A DNA stretch of 64,000 nt from Rhea pennata (GCF_028389875.1 NC_084682.1:2676001-2740000); one strand, 5' to 3'. Shown: positions 1-12,502, counted from the first letter of the stretch. Numbers and translations: made by a program. The notes: a model not told the origin generated them from the letters alone.

Positions 1-762
1 TAAATTGTCAAGTAATGGTATTCTGCAATAATCCTTCTCTTTTCAGCAGTTAACAGTACCAGTCACAGCAACAGTCGAAACGAGCTACTCTCATAACACA
101 GCTATGCTTTACATGCAGCATATGTCTGAACTGCTGCAGTCAAGCCCACACTGAAGAAGTGCAAGCTACATATCAAACCAGCTTGTTCTTCTGGACATCA
201 AGCAGTGAAATTTTTTATTTGCTACAGGTTTAACAGTTGCTATAGTTATTTGTCAGTGTTAGTAGAAGTTTCCATTATTAAAGTTTCGCAGGTCCACAAA
301 ACCGCCTTTCACTATTCAACTAGAAACTATCTATAAACTGGCCTATTATTTTTTATCTTGGTACAAATTGTAAGAACTTGGTCTTTAAGCAATACACACT
401 TCTACTTGAATAAGCAATTCAAGAGCATTTTGAAACAAACTAAAATATATTTGGAAACTAGTTTAAGTATAAACTGGCAGTGACCAAAAGATGCTTTTTT
501 AAAAAAAAAAGTTTTAAATTCTAATTGGGCATGCAGCAATCTCTTCCTGTAAAGAGGACAGTATATTAAAGCTGTGATGTACAAAAAATGAATGTACCCA
601 ATGCACTTTGGTACCGATATTTAATTGCATATAAGTGATAACATGTCTCCTAAATAATTTATTACTGTGTATACTCACAACCTCCTGGAAAAGTGAAAGC
701 ACAAACCCAAGGAAAGCAAGATTTGATATGCAGCCTTTTTAAAAGCAAACTGAGGGACTTAC

Positions 763-3700
763 CTGAATGAACTGCTTTAATTGTGCACCGTTATTCTGAT
801 GTCCATCAAGGTTTAGTACATTATCAGGAAATTCCATCACCATCTATGTGAAAAAGAGGAAAAAAAAAACCTTTCAGAAAGTCAAACAGAGAGATTAGTT
901 TATTTTACTTTCTGGGGGGTCCACTGGGGGTAGAAGAGGGAGACGATAGATTCTTTTCACATTACAATATTGAAAGCTTGGAAAAGGATAAAAATAGCAG
1001 TTAAGATGGTGAATGTTTTACCAATTTAACTAAATGTTTCACTAATAAAAGGTTCTAGAGGCAGTTCATAAACATCAACTCTTAAAAAGCTGTTTTATGA
1101 GAGAGCAATAGTTACTAAATGGAACATCAGTATTACACTATTTACATTACTCGAAACCATGCCTCAAAAAAATATATTGTATTTCAACACATTGAGATCC
1201 AAATTCATCTAAAAGCCTAACTAAATCTGTAAAGCTATGAAGAAACACCAGTTTAATGACTTTAAGCCTACTCTTTCAAAGAGCTAATTTAAAACCATAT
1301 TAATTCAACAAGATATTGCAAGTTATATTTTGTTTTGTATGACTGCAGCTGCAATTCTCAAGTGGCTCAAAGTAAAATATTAAGCCTGCAGAACAATATG
1401 ATTACTAGTACAGTAATTAATATTTCTTTTCCAATTACTGAGCAGCAAAGACGGCGATTTCTTGAAAAAAAATTCAGTAAAATCATTGAAAAAAATCGGT
1501 AAAATTATTGAGAGAAAAAAAAATCTAACATAACAACGAGGTAGAAAAATGAAATCAACTAGGAGGCTGGCTTAGTTGATCTTATTTGTCCAAGCTGAGA
1601 AATACAAAACACATTAATATGAAAACAGAAAGCTCAGTTAGAAATCTGGAAGACCAAATAACTGAAATTGGACCAGCTCTAATACCAACTAGCACCAAAA
1701 TGAAATTGATTAATTCTTTACCTCCCCCATCTTCCTTTAATTGACTGGAAAAGAAAATATTCCCTGCTGTCTTCACAATTGCTGACATTATCTCCAGAGA
1801 ACTGATACTTCTAGCTTTACAGGCACTCAACATTGCTCCAAAATAAACATCTATTCTCTAAGGCCAGAAAGCAAGGCAGTATATGATCTAACACGTGCAA
1901 GAACTGGAACAGTAGCGTAGCTTTCTACTCTTCGTGCAGAACAGCGCCACAGTCACTGCTAATTCTGGCCTCTCTCATATTCCTTTCTTCGGCTTCTCTT
2001 TCCATGTCCCTGACCCCCACACACTTACCAGCAGCACTAGTTTTTGCTGCAGAGTCACAGGTTTCCTATAATGCTAATCCGATGTTTTTGTGGTGAATTA
2101 GCTACATGCAAGTAAAAGCACTATTTGCTAAAAGCAGAGATTATTATTGTTATTCTTTTTCTCCCTTCATCTTCATCTCCTAGTATCAGACCACACCCCT
2201 AGGTGTTTTGTACAACAGAGTGAAATTATCAAAGACCAAATTAATTCATGCATCGGTTTGATGAGATTTTATTAAATGGTTAAGCATCAAAAGCCATCAT
2301 GACCGGAACAGAAGAAAAAAATTCCCACAATACCACATCAAATGCAATGCCTTACAGAGATCATAAAGGCTGCTTAAGAAATGAAAGGGTTAAATACTCC
2401 AACTTCCTTTTAATTTCTAGTTGAGAGATAACAAACAGAAAAGTGTAAGACAGTGAACAGTTCATTTAGCAAACACCACATTGCACCTAAGCAGTTTATA
2501 CAAAGCAACATTAAAACTCTAAGAGCATTATAAAGCATTCATTTACTAATTTGCTATCACTGATTCACTGTTTCTAGACTCATGGCATAGATTAAGGCTT
2601 CCAACTGACTAACAAAAATCAAAATTGTCACAATGTGTTTAAATGGAGCATTTTAGAGGTCAACACAAATTCATTAATATCAATAAACAACACTCAATTT
2701 TTAACAAATCTAAAAACACAAAATTATGTTTCAAAGACAACTGCATCTCTTGCAATAGCTCATTAGAAATTTTAGTAGTAAGTTACAGAATTTTTTTAGA
2801 CTCCAAGACAAGGAAGCTAAGAAGTTCATTCACCTGCTTCCACAGCTTTACTAAGCAAAAGCTGCCAGATAACCTAAAAATCTGAGTGCTTTGTAACAAC
2901 AGAAAAGAAGGGGGGGGGGGGAAGAAAACCAAACGGATGTAGGACAATATTTCTTTATGGTGAGGATGACTTGCACTTACATAAATGCCTTTCATTTAGC
3001 TGGATACAAAACAGATTTATAGCTCTAGGAATTTCTTCAATCATGACTATGTTTTTTCTCCAGTGCAAATAAAATAAAATAAAGTTATAATGACAACATT
3101 GTGCAATTGTAGAAAGTTTGGGGCAGGAAGTTAAATTCTTGGACTATAATCACAAATGGAATTTCAGGTCAGCAGAAGTCATTTATCTCATATCCATTAT
3201 GGCCAAGTTTTCATACTCTTTCAAGCTATTAAGTACAAAAAATACTAAGAGCATAGTAAATCCTCTAGTCGACAAATCCCTAATGAATCCTTTTTATTAG
3301 GGAGTCTAGGAAAAAAAGTCTTAACACTATATAGGGAATGAAGGGGGGAAATAGTATTCAAGGAATACAGAAGACATCTAAACCTTACACTATTCCTAAT
3401 CTGGATTTCCAGCTAACCTGCCGCTGCAGGGGAGCTGGATACCACTTTGGACAGCTCATAGAGAAACTTTGCCTAACATATAAGCAGTTAACAAGAGATG
3501 AGAGACTACATAAAAATCAAAAAAGTAGTTAAAAGTATTTGGTAAATTAATAACATGCACTCATTTACAATGATCAAACCAAAACACAATAAGGAAACTC
3601 TTTTCAAGTGTAGGAAAAACAAAAGAGACTGAGACAGATAAGTCTTTAACATCAGGAGGGGAGGGGTTAGAGACTGCCTGAAGACACTAAAGTGTTTTGT

Positions 3701-4781
3701 TGTGAAAGATGGGAGAAATTACACTAAAAAGTTGACTTAAAATGGGAGAATGTCTGACTCGCTATTAAAAGAGAACAGGAATTTAAAGTGGATACATTTT
3801 ATATCATTTAGGTAACACAGCAGTTACTGTCACAACATACATCACTGAATATAGAGGGGTTGAAGTATGAATAAATAAGATATCCATTACACTATAAAAA
3901 TCCGATTTTATTTTCAACCCAACATTTTTGCCCTGTAAAAATTAGGACAAATGACAATGAGATAATTAGAGAAACACTACTTCCATCTGTTCTCTATTCA
4001 TTTACTATGCAATTTCTGAACCTCCCTTTAAACAAGTAAGGGAGAGGAAAAGAGACTACAGAGCCTCCAAATTACATTTACTTCATTTTCCACTCAATCT
4101 TCTGGAGATAAGCAAAATCCTCATTGCTTCCAAATCAGAATATTACACTAGAACTCTTCCAGATTTGTTGCTGTAAACATACGAGCAAGTATGCAGGCTC
4201 TAAAATACCTGTTTTAAGCTAACATCATCAAAAACACCATCAGCCCTTCCTTACCTATTTAAAAGGGCAATTAACTATTCATGGGTTTTAGTGTTAATAT
4301 AGCCCCCTTTTTTATTAACTGAAAAAAAAATGCTTTTGCCCCACATTTGGGCTTGGGTACCGACATGCTTGTCTGTCTCGAAAACGAATTATACGCAGGC
4401 CCCGACAGAGCGATAACTTTCTTCTTATGCTACATTCGTGTCTTTAGAGGTAAAAGCCAGACTGCAAAAAAAAAGAAAAAAAAAACAAAAAAAAGCCACG
4501 TTAAGCACTCTTAACCCGAAGTGTTATGAAGTCCCACAGATTAGCACGGTGAGAGCAGCCGAAGGAGGAGCCGAGGAGGCCTGTGCGGAGAGAAAAGGCC
4601 TCGCCTGGGGATTGCAACACACCGCCCGCACATGTTGTAAGCGGGCGGAGCGGGCAGAGCGGGCGCTCCGCGGGGGGGAGGCACTCACCGTGAGGGTGTC
4701 ATCTATGTAGAGGGGGATCTGCCTCTTCTCGAAGGGGAATTCCTCCTCCCCGTCTCTGCACACCGCCACCAGCCGCGCCAT
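763..4781 (-). CDS. GGNBP2: Gametogenetin-binding protein 2, 5' coding part (two exons; gene continues past the left edge)
   Basis: Two coding exons are seen on the minus strand. The first (4781 down to 4689) encodes 31 residues starting MARLVAVCRDGEEEF and ending at DDTLT, followed by a GTGAGT donor. The second (843 down to 763) encodes 27 residues starting MVMEFPDNVLNLDG and ending KQFIQ, flanked by an AG acceptor and GTAAGT. Both match from memory the N-terminus of GGNBP2, a protein of about 700 residues tied to spermatogenesis and placental development. Later exons are not in the window. The ATG sits in a strong GGCGGCG context. A likely acceptor lies at 4811-4812, so exon 2 would be 4689-4810. 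A good donor (GTAAGG) at 4895-4900 would make intron 1 only 90 nt, but other donors upstream in the island are possible. The N-terminal run is nearly identical to the human protein, so the call is firm although the gene is partial. Confidence 0.93.
844..4688 (-). other. GGNBP2: GGNBP2 intron 2
   Basis: This is a 3.8 kb AT-rich intron between the two coding exons. I see only short homopolymers (for example a G11 run near 2910-2920 and several A runs) and no recognisable repeat family or nested gene. Open frames here are 60-90 codons and look like chance. Confidence 0.8.
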
Positions 4782-5512
4782 CGCCGCCGCCGCTTCCTGC
4801 CCGCTCCAGCCTGCAAGCAGCCCCGCGGGCGGGCGCGAGGTAAACAGCGGCGCCGCTTCCCCGCGACACTTTCACCAGCAGGGGAGCGAGCCTGCCTTAC
4901 CCGATCGCCCGATTCGACACGGAGCCGCCGCGCCGCGCCGCGCCGCGCCCCCCCCCCCCGCCGCGTCCCCGCGCGCGGCCCACGCCCGCGTCCCGCGAGC
5001 CTCCTCGCCCGTTTAGTCCCGGCAGAGGCTCCGCGGAGCGCGAGCCGGGCGCGGGCAGGGCGGAGAGCCCGAGAAATGCGACATAACATGGAAGCGAGGG
5101 AGGGACCGGCGAGGAGGAGGAGGACGGCGGCCCCGCGCCGGGGCACGGCCGAGGGAGGCTGGGCGCCGGCCGGGGCGTGCGGGGGACGGGGGTAAAGTCC
5201 ACCTGCACCCCCCCCCGCGGCCGCCCCCCGCGCCGCAGGGACCCGCCGCCGGCGAGGCGGCGCTTCCCCCACCTGCGCGGCGGGCGCCGCCTCCGCCGTC
5301 AGGCGATGGGGTGGGGGAGGCCGGGCCGGACCCCGCCCGCGAGCCGCAGCGCCCGGCGCGGGCTGGGGCGTGGTGGGGCCGCCGCCGCCGGGCCCGGGGC
5401 CGCCGCCGCCTCCCGCAGGGCGCGGCAGAGGCGCTGCGGCCCGGGCGAACCGCCCCGCGCTGCGCTGCGGGCGCGGGGAGGGAGCCCGGCGCGGGGCGCT
5501 GCCCTCCCCGCA

Positions 5513-5541
5513 CGCAAGCAAGCAAGCAAGCAAGCAAGCAA
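5513..5541. repeat. (GCAA)n microsatellite
   Basis: About seven perfect GCAA units lie inside the GGNBP2 CpG island and are followed directly by a C run. Confidence 0.95.
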
Positions 5542-5708
5542 CCCCCCTCCCCGCCCAGCCCGCCCGCCGCGGCCTTTACCGGCTGCTCCGCGAGTCGGCG
5601 GCGCGGGCGCGCTGACAGGCGGGCGGGCACGGCGGGCCCCGCCACGGAGCCGCCTCCTTCCCCCGCCCCCCCCGCCCCGCCCGCCGGCCCCGCCCCGCCC
5701 CGCCCACC

Positions 5709-5718
5709 TCTCGCGAGA
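5709..5718. promoter_or_regulatory. TCTCGCGAGA palindrome (BANP/CGCG-element type)
   Basis: This is an exact 10-bp palindrome within the GGNBP2 island. The motif is known as the methylation-sensitive BANP site found in CpG-island promoters of essential genes. Its use here is inferred from position and from the perfect match. Confidence 0.7.
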
Positions 5719-5757
5719 CGCCGCCGCCCCGCCCCGCCCCGCGCCGGCCGTTACCTC

Positions 5758-5786
5758 CCGCCGCCGCCGCCGCCGCCGCCGCCGCT
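5758..5786. repeat. (CCG)n triplet run
   Basis: About nine CCG units (CGG on the GGNBP2 transcript strand) lie upstream of the coding start. The run may fall within the promoter or first noncoding exon. The length is short and not of expansion size. Confidence 0.9.
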
Positions 5787-5930
5787 GCGGGGCCGGTCAC
5801 AAACGGCCGCGCTCCTTCCGCCGCCCGGGGAAGCAGCCCCGGGGGGGGGGGGGGCGGGGGGGAGCCGCCTCCCTTCCCCCCACGGTGCGACCGACTACAG
5901 ACCCTGCGGCGGCTTCATTTAGGCAGGAGG

Positions 5931-5956
5931 AAAAAAAAAAAAAAAAAAAAAAAAAA
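5931..5956. repeat. A26 homopolymer inside a CpG island
   Basis: Twenty-six A in a row interrupt otherwise very GC-rich sequence. No target-site duplication or retroposed body was recognised next to it. Confidence 0.9.
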
Positions 5957-6259
5957 GCACACCCGAACCACCTAACGGGCACAGCCGGGCCGCGGGGCCC
6001 AGGGCGGCGTGCGCGCCCGCAGCCGGCGCAGGCCCGCAGCGCTGCGCCCCGCGCGCGTTCCGAACCTCTCGCGGTTTCCTTCCCAGGAGAGGCTGCGGGG
6101 CGGCGGCGGCCTCGCGAGCGCGGGGGGGTCCTTGGGGTCGCTTCTGCCCCCGCTCCCCGAGCAGGGTTGTATCACGTATCAGCAAAACCCCCTCGATTTT
6201 ATATTCTTAAAACACACGTGTACATTGATAAATTCAAGTATGAAAATAACCATTAAATT

Positions 6260-9200
6260 TAATGCAACTTTTATCCACAGAAAAAAAAAGGCTTTTTATA
6301 TCAGTAGAAAATCCAGCTGCCTTCTTACCCGCAACATAACAGACAACCCATTTATGCCATTCCATGTGCATGCCCTATTCTATGTCTGGAAGAAATACCT
6401 GTTCTTCGGGCCACAGTGGCACTGAAATAAGATGCAGGCTGAAGTACCATTTGATTTTAAAAGAGACATTACTGGCTTGAAAAGGAAGGCACAGTGGTGT
6501 TTGAATCAATCTTAAAAATAAGTTGGGTAGGAAGCTAGTAATGTTTAACAAATAACAAGCTTAAGGATAAACATAATCAGTTCTGCTCTCCCACCACATT
6601 TTTTCTACCCTGCAGCCCTACAAAAATAACATTTGCTAGAACTGTGACAGCAAAGACAAAGCATCGCTTTTGTTTTCCTCATGCTCAACTTTACTATTCA
6701 AGTCAAAGGCCACTTTAGCCTTATTAATTGAAATATATTTCTTAACTTTTACTAATCATGTAATGGCTAAATCAAAGACTTAGATTTTTTTTTCTTCATA
6801 TCTATAGATCTGTGTAAGCTTGCTCATCTAAGCAAATCCAAAAGTTGAATGAAAATTAGTTTTCTTGCTCCTACCAACAGTTAAGCTAACAGCCATTAAA
6901 GCGTATGTGGAGAAAGTGTTTACAGCAGTATCGCAGTGTTAACTCCTCTAGCATCTTCCGAACCTCATTACGGTGTGTTTTCTTGTACAGATCCTATGAT
7001 CAAAGAATGCTCGCTTGCATTTCTTGCTTCTTTCAGAAGCATGGTTAATTAGCCGTAATTATTCATAGTCCAAACATTCAGGATTAACAGCTATGCCAGT
7101 TGCTTCAGGGCAGAATTTGCCACGTTTGTTATTGACAATAAGTAATGAGAATTAATCGTCTCATTAATGCAATGATGAAAGACTTGCTTCGTAAGGCTTT
7201 AGAAGCGGGAGGCCGCCCCATGATGCAGCGTTCTGCCACTGCTGCGACTGTGACATCAGTGCGATGAGCCAGGCGTTCTCACTCTTGTCATCGTGCACCA
7301 CAGTCCCGCTGCTCTCGGGAGCTCTGCTGTTGCAGCTGCTTTTTTTGCTTTACTAACGAGAGCTCCAGCCCAGGAACTGGTGTCCACCAATCTGCTCTGC
7401 TGCCTGTGCAGAGCTAACAGGGCTCTGAACAGACACAGCAGACCTCCCACGTAATTTTTGCCTCACAAAATGGAGTTGGCATCTAGATAGTTTGTTGCTT
7501 GTCCAGACAAATCTCAGCTTTGTCATACCCAATTACCGCCTTAATTTTGAATCATATTGATAGACTTGTGCTTGCAGGCAGAATTCATTGCAGGTCTTGT
7601 GCTTCAAATGCTTCAAAGATTAATATCCATGAGTAATTTCGCATAAATGAGTAGTGCTACTGAGTTCATGATGGAGGCCCTTCTTCCCTAGGCAAGGCCT
7701 GGAAATGTTTTAAAATAAATGTACCAGTTACCAGAGAAAATTCTCTTGTAAACTGTGACAATTATCTTTTAATTACATTTGTCCCCAGGATAACACAGGC
7801 TGTTTTTCTTTAATTCTGAAGAGTACATCACTATAACTTGGAAGTAAACAAGCATGAAATCAGCATGGCCTAAGTATATAATCCTGACTTCACCTTTTTA
7901 ATGGCCAAATCCAGAGAGAACCTCATAAATTTAAGAATATTCCACAGAATGTCTGCCTTAAGGAATCTGCTTTAAAGTCTTAATTTCCATAAGTTTTTAG
8001 GATGGTGTTTGATAGACAAGGAAATTTGAACTTCTGGCCCATGTGCACTGTTATAACTCCACTGACACTAGACATTCATCATCAATGACAATTTATATTA
8101 TACTTCCTAAGTATTTATATCTTCCATTACTGAATTCCTCACAGCCTTTAATATTTTTCTCAACAAATTAACGAGGTCAGGAAGAACTGTTACATGCACC
8201 ATGCAGTTAGGAAAGTGAACAGAAAGGTCTGAATACCCTGGGCTTGCAGTGGGCTTGACCCACTGCATCATGCTTCTTTCTATTTGCAAGTTGTTTGCTA
8301 ATAAAATTAATACAGAATGTTCCCACTTGGAGACATCTCAGCTGCCAAAATAGAGCACTAAGGGAACTAGTATTTAAAATTATTTTACAGAGTAGCAGGT
8401 GGGCTTGAGTGCTTTTAAAGTAGAGCTGAAGACCATATCTTACAGCATTCCTAAAGAGGAACTGTCATAACATGTCGGGATGCAAGTTGGGAGTGCTAGT
8501 GGTTTTGGATCTTTGTATTTTCTTATAAAAGGCTGTGCAACTCTTATTACTGGCACAAATTCCAGCAAATGCTTTATGAATTCATCTGCAGTTGAGTTTT
8601 ATCTTTCAGAGCATCATATTTTATCAAGGGTCTTCATTTATATTCATCACTAAGGATGAAAATAAAACGTAGCTTTTAATTTGAAGGATAATTTAGATTT
8701 CAGTGTATGATTAACATTCCACATACTACCATCAAAGTCAAGCACATGCATAAATCTTTGAAGGACTAGGGCCAAAACATTCTTAAGTAAGTATCCACTT
8801 ATTTAATACATTTTATATAAAGAATTATTCTTATCTATTATTTATGTGAGGGCCTTAACTAGGTAAATCTTGACACAGCTAAGCCTCTCTCTATAATTAC
8901 TCAATATCTTACTTTACATCTCACTGCTACCCTAAATACTGTTACCTAATCATACCAACACTTGCATATGAATATACCTCTTGAATCTACAAAAGAACTC
9001 ATTAATGTTACTCTTCTGCAAAAGTGCTTATAGGAGCAGTGTGAGTATTCAGCAAATGATCTCAAAAATTAATTTTTTTAGAAAGAGTGTCACGCCTCCA
9101 ATAGAAAGGTAATAGGATTGATCATGATTTTCTAAAACAAAAATCGTAATGCTAAATTACATCTATATAATAATACATATAGACAAAAATACTTATTTTT

Positions 9201-9266
9201 CCATTAAAACACCACCAACCAAGTGCAGCAAAGAAAGTTTAACTGGGCCACTTAAGACAAGTGAAA
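6260..9266. other. Intergenic / 3' flank between the GGNBP2 promoter and the PIGW stop
   Basis: This is about 3 kb of AT-rich sequence with no open frame above about 65 codons and no recognised repeat. The part nearest 9266 should hold the PIGW 3' UTR (minus strand). A TTTAAT (ATTAAA on the minus strand) near 8806 is one possible poly(A) signal among several AT-rich candidates. Confidence 0.6.
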
Positions 9267-10787
9267 TCACCAAAATTTTAATACTATATTTTTTGCATGC
9301 AATATATACATAATTAAACAGTTTAAAAACATATACAAATGTAGTACAAACAATGCAAATGAAGTCTTGCTGTGAATTGTATCTATAATTATATTCACAA
9401 TACCAGTCATAATATTTGCTAGCAAGAAAAATAGTAATTGATTTTTATCAATAGCACTGATCAGGCAAATGTGCAGCAGCTTGCTTTCCCTTTTGACAGG
9501 CATGGCCTCTGTGTCATGCTTTTTACTGGAATGGGCAGGCTGTATAACATTCCAACAACAGGGCACACTGGACCCATTTATAAGAAGCTTTGTAAATACC
9601 AACATGAGATCGATCACTACAAAACAGATGAATAAGGTCAGACAGTGAGCAACCACCCATATGCAGTAAGAGAGATTAGCCATCCGGCGGGACACAGGAT
9701 CTACATGTACTTGTGACAAATGAAGAAATATAAAGAGCACAAGAACCATCAGAATTAAGAAACATATTGCTTTGATCCAGTCTTTGACAAAGTTTCTGCA
9801 CTTCAGCACATAGAGTCCAACCTGCACACTAGCCATGTATATGGCTAAGTATCCAAAAAGCGAGAACAGTCCTTCCCTGTTAGCATTTAAAAATCCAACC
9901 CTAGTATCTTTGCCATTGCTCCCATGTAAGACAAACATCTTCAAAGAGGTAATATTAAGAATAAGCTGGTAAAATATAGCAAGATTCACAGCAACAATCC
10001 AAGATTTATTTTTTGGAAATACAGTCAAAATCAGAGATGCTGCAAGTCTCACAAATGCTAAGGTAAAAAAGAAATTCCAGTGCACTCCATATTCTGAAAT
10101 ATGTTCATGATATTCTATAGATTTAACACTAAACAGCCGTCCCACACCAAGAACAATCAATGGCCAAATGGAAAAAACCTGCCTGGTCAGATAGGAAAAT
10201 TTTGGTTGTATTGAACAAGACTTTTGTCTAACTTCAGGACAAACAAGAGCATTACCAAAAATAAAAGCTCCTACCCCCAAATCCATAACTCCTGTTCCAT
10301 AGGTCTCTGTTTTAGCATATCGCCTTGGATATTGTGGGAAATCCACTGCTAATATGCTGATTGATGTCAACACATTGACAAAAACACGGAACAGAGTTAT
10401 TGATGGAATGTATTCTGGATCTAAGCATGTCTCCTGGAAGTCATTTACAATTTGCCTAAAAGACACTCCAATACCACATTTTCTTTGGCTGTATATTTTA
10501 GAAAATATTCCTGCACAGAAGGCTGCAATGACAGGTGGCATAAAAAAGATGAGTGGAGACAAGACTGTACAGGAGAACAGGAGAGGAGATATTAGCACAA
10601 TAAAGTCTAGCAGCAAATTGTATTTCCTTGAACTTAAAGGTTTCCCATAGTGCAGATAATATAAAAGTAACAGAAGTCCTCTGCAAAGCAGACATAACGG
10701 AGCTAGAGACAAGCCTACTGAAATTTCCAGCAAAGTTGTTCCATTTAAGTTACTGATAAAAGCTTCTTTCAGCTGTTTTTGTGACAT
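9267..10787 (-). CDS. PIGW: GPI-anchor inositol acyltransferase PIG-W
   Basis: This is an intact 506-residue frame in one exon (human is about 504). PIGW acylates the inositol ring of glucosaminyl-PI in the ER membrane, an early step in GPI-anchor synthesis. The sequence is strongly hydrophobic with about a dozen membrane segments spread along its length. Residues about 149-171 carry the family signature DFPQYPRRYAKTE...YGTGVMDLG, and I also recognise the N-terminal region with NLNGTTLLEI. The start is the first ATG after a clean splice acceptor (AG at 10800-10801), leaving a 12-nt leader in this exon. This fits the known PIGW layout of a noncoding exon 1 plus a single coding exon. It lies head-to-head with MYO19 as in mammals. 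Nothing in the frame is broken. Confidence 0.97.
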   Translation of the reverse strand: MSQKQLKEAFISNLNGTTLLEISVGLSLAPLCLLCRGLLLLLYYLHYGKPLSSRKYNLLLDFIVLISPLLFSCTVLSPLIFFMPPVIAAFCAGIFSKIYSQRKCGIGVSFRQIVNDFQETCLDPEYIPSITLFRVFVNVLTSISILAVDFPQYPRRYAKTETYGTGVMDLGVGAFIFGNALVCPEVRQKSCSIQPKFSYLTRQVFSIWPLIVLGVGRLFSVKSIEYHEHISEYGVHWNFFFTLAFVRLAASLILTVFPKNKSWIVAVNLAIFYQLILNITSLKMFVLHGSNGKDTRVGFLNANREGLFSLFGYLAIYMASVQVGLYVLKCRNFVKDWIKAICFLILMVLVLFIFLHLSQVHVDPVSRRMANLSYCIWVVAHCLTLFICFVVIDLMLVFTKLLINGSSVPCCWNVIQPAHSSKKHDTEAMPVKRESKLLHICLISAIDKNQLLFFLLANIMTGIVNIIIDTIHSKTSFALFVLHLYMFLNCLIMYILHAKNIVLKFW

Positions 10788-10799
10788 TCTTGTTTCTTC
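10788..10799 (-). other. PIGW: PIGW coding-exon 5' UTR and splice acceptor
   Basis: Twelve bases separate the TTTTCATAG acceptor from the ATG on the minus strand. Exon 1 must therefore lie upstream, most likely in the CpG island from about 11690. Its donor could not be fixed. Confidence 0.75.
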
Positions 10800-10801
10800 C
10801 T

Positions 10802-11690
10802 ATGAAAATGGAAACGTGAATCAGTTAGTCTTGTGAAACAGGGCTCTTTTAGAATATCATTTTTAAAAATTCTAATCTGGCATCTTTGCACATTTTTAAA
10901 TATTAGACACAAAAATTTGCCAAAAGTCAGTCTTATAGTTTCATTAAGGCATATATTCATTTAAAAAAATAATCTAAGTAACTAATCAATTTCGCGAATA
11001 TAGACTAGCCCTAGTGCAGCAGACCATTATGCTTACACTTAACTGGCCTGTAAAATTAAGCAGAGGCATTGGCACTTGCAAGACTGAGTTCTAGCACTAC
11101 AAATTTTGCTCTCTTGCAACAAAATGCTTAAAATATCTTTCCCTGATGATCTCTAAACATGAAATAGTCTTTTGAATGTCAACACTGAGAATAATCTTTT
11201 TGAATGTTCTGCTCTGTAGAATACATTTACTAATATTCCCTATAGTATAAAAGCAACAGAAATGTAAAAATGGGACCTGGATAAAGCTGCTGTTGTATCG
11301 CTGTTATCAGTGGATACTAAATGCATACATTCCAGCTGATTTTTCATGCAGAACGCTATGGTCCTCCAGCCCGTCCTGCAGGTCCTACAGCAAGCGTCAA
11401 TGAAGAACAGCTCGAACTTTGTCCCTACTGTTCTCACACAGAAACACATTATCATGATTGCCCAGCGTTGGTGTACTCCGTGCAAATGTTCAATGCAATG
11501 AAAAACAGCAGATATAATCTCCTCTTGCAAAAGACGTCATCTTTCGTACGTCCCCATCGTGCAAGCCCTCCCACGCAGTCAGACTGCTCTGCCGGGGGAG
11601 CTTGTTCAAGAGAATATGAATCGAAAGCTCTGATGAGGCTGTTGTGTTCAGCCTGCTACGAGGGTGCGAACCCAGACTCAGTGGCACTAA
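10802..11690 (-). other. PIGW: Probable PIGW intron 1 / promoter-distal sequence
   Basis: This AT-rich sequence lies between the PIGW acceptor and the CpG island. No gene or repeat was recognised. A long frame on the plus strand that begins here runs on into the island and is treated as chance. Confidence 0.5.
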
Positions 11691-12449
11691 CCGCAATAGC
11701 CCATCGCTTCCCAGGCGCGGCGCCATGGGGGCTCCCGGTACCCGCCAACTCCAGCTCCCCGGGCGGGCCCCTGGGGAAAAAGGGATTTCGAAGAGGAAAA
11801 ACCAGGGCAGCGTGCGGAGGTTCCCATGAGGCGAGCGCTCAGCGGCAGCCCGGCCCCCACACGGGCCAGCGGCGACACGCGCCCGGCAGGCCCCCGGCGC
11901 AGACTAACGCTTCGCCTTCCAGTTTTCAGGCCTTTTCCCCACTACGACACGCGCTCCCACCTCCGTCCGGCAGCTGGGCACTCCTCCGCGGGCCGCGGTC
12001 AAGCCCCTTCAACTCAGCCCTCCCGGTGAGGCCGCGAACAACCGTTTCATCCCCCCACAGCGGGCCGCGCCGCGCGCCTCCCGGCCCGCAGGTAAACGGC
12101 GGCTGCTTTTCCTCGCCGCACTTTCGCCGGCTGCGGTGTTTATGCGTGTGTGTATGGGGAGGGAGAGGGGGGCCTCGCAGCCTGCTTATCCGCGGCGGCC
12201 GATTCACCACGGGCTGTTCCCGCCTCTGCTCCTCCTCTGCCGCCGCCGCCGCCATGCTGAGCGCGCCCTGACGGGAGCCGCCGCCATCGCCCGCCCCGGC
12301 GCCGGCCCCGCTCGCACCGCGGCTCTCGCCGCGGCTTGGCTCCCCCGCAGGGCCGCCGACACCCGCACGGAGCTACGGCGGCGCCGGGGAAGCTGGTTTG
12401 ACTCGCCGCATGAACTTCTGCCCCCAGCGCCTCGCCTGGGGAAGGGTCT

Positions 12450-12502
12450 ACCTCTATATATATACATATAAAATATATATATTTTATCTCTATATATAAT
12501 AT
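12450..12502. repeat. AT-rich TA-type repeat with perfect palindrome inside the CpG island
   Basis: TATATA units surround AAAATATATATATTTT, a perfect 16-bp palindrome that could form a hairpin. GC-rich sequence flanks it on both sides. Confidence 0.85.

Larger units (their letters stand above)
4550..6150. promoter_or_regulatory. GGNBP2: CpG island / promoter region of GGNBP2
   Basis: A dense run of CpG and GC boxes spans the GGNBP2 start codon and about 1.4 kb upstream. It gives several long open frames in many reading frames, as expected when stop codons are rare in GC-rich DNA. It has GGGGCGGGG-type Sp1 sites in number (for example around 5690-5740), a BANP-type palindrome at 5709 and a CGG triplet run at 5758. 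The transcription start and first noncoding exon cannot be fixed from sequence alone. Confidence 0.85.

Noticed and set aside
1-762. Search for further GGNBP2 exons at the left edge
   Set aside because: No segment matches the protein following KQFIQ (expected to start RHGMLKQQDL), so the next exon lies outside the window.
4703-6256. Long overlapping open frames (up to 276 codons minus and 359 codons plus) around the GGNBP2 promoter
   Set aside because: The composition is Arg/Pro/Ala/Gly only, frames are open at once on both strands, and the region is a CpG island where stop codons are rare. No splice or domain evidence.
11321-12271. A 316-codon plus-strand frame running into the PIGW/MYO19 island
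   Set aside because: It bridges AT-rich and CpG-island DNA, has no recognisable domain, overlaps the expected PIGW first exon and intron in antisense, and owes its length mostly to GC-rich sequence.
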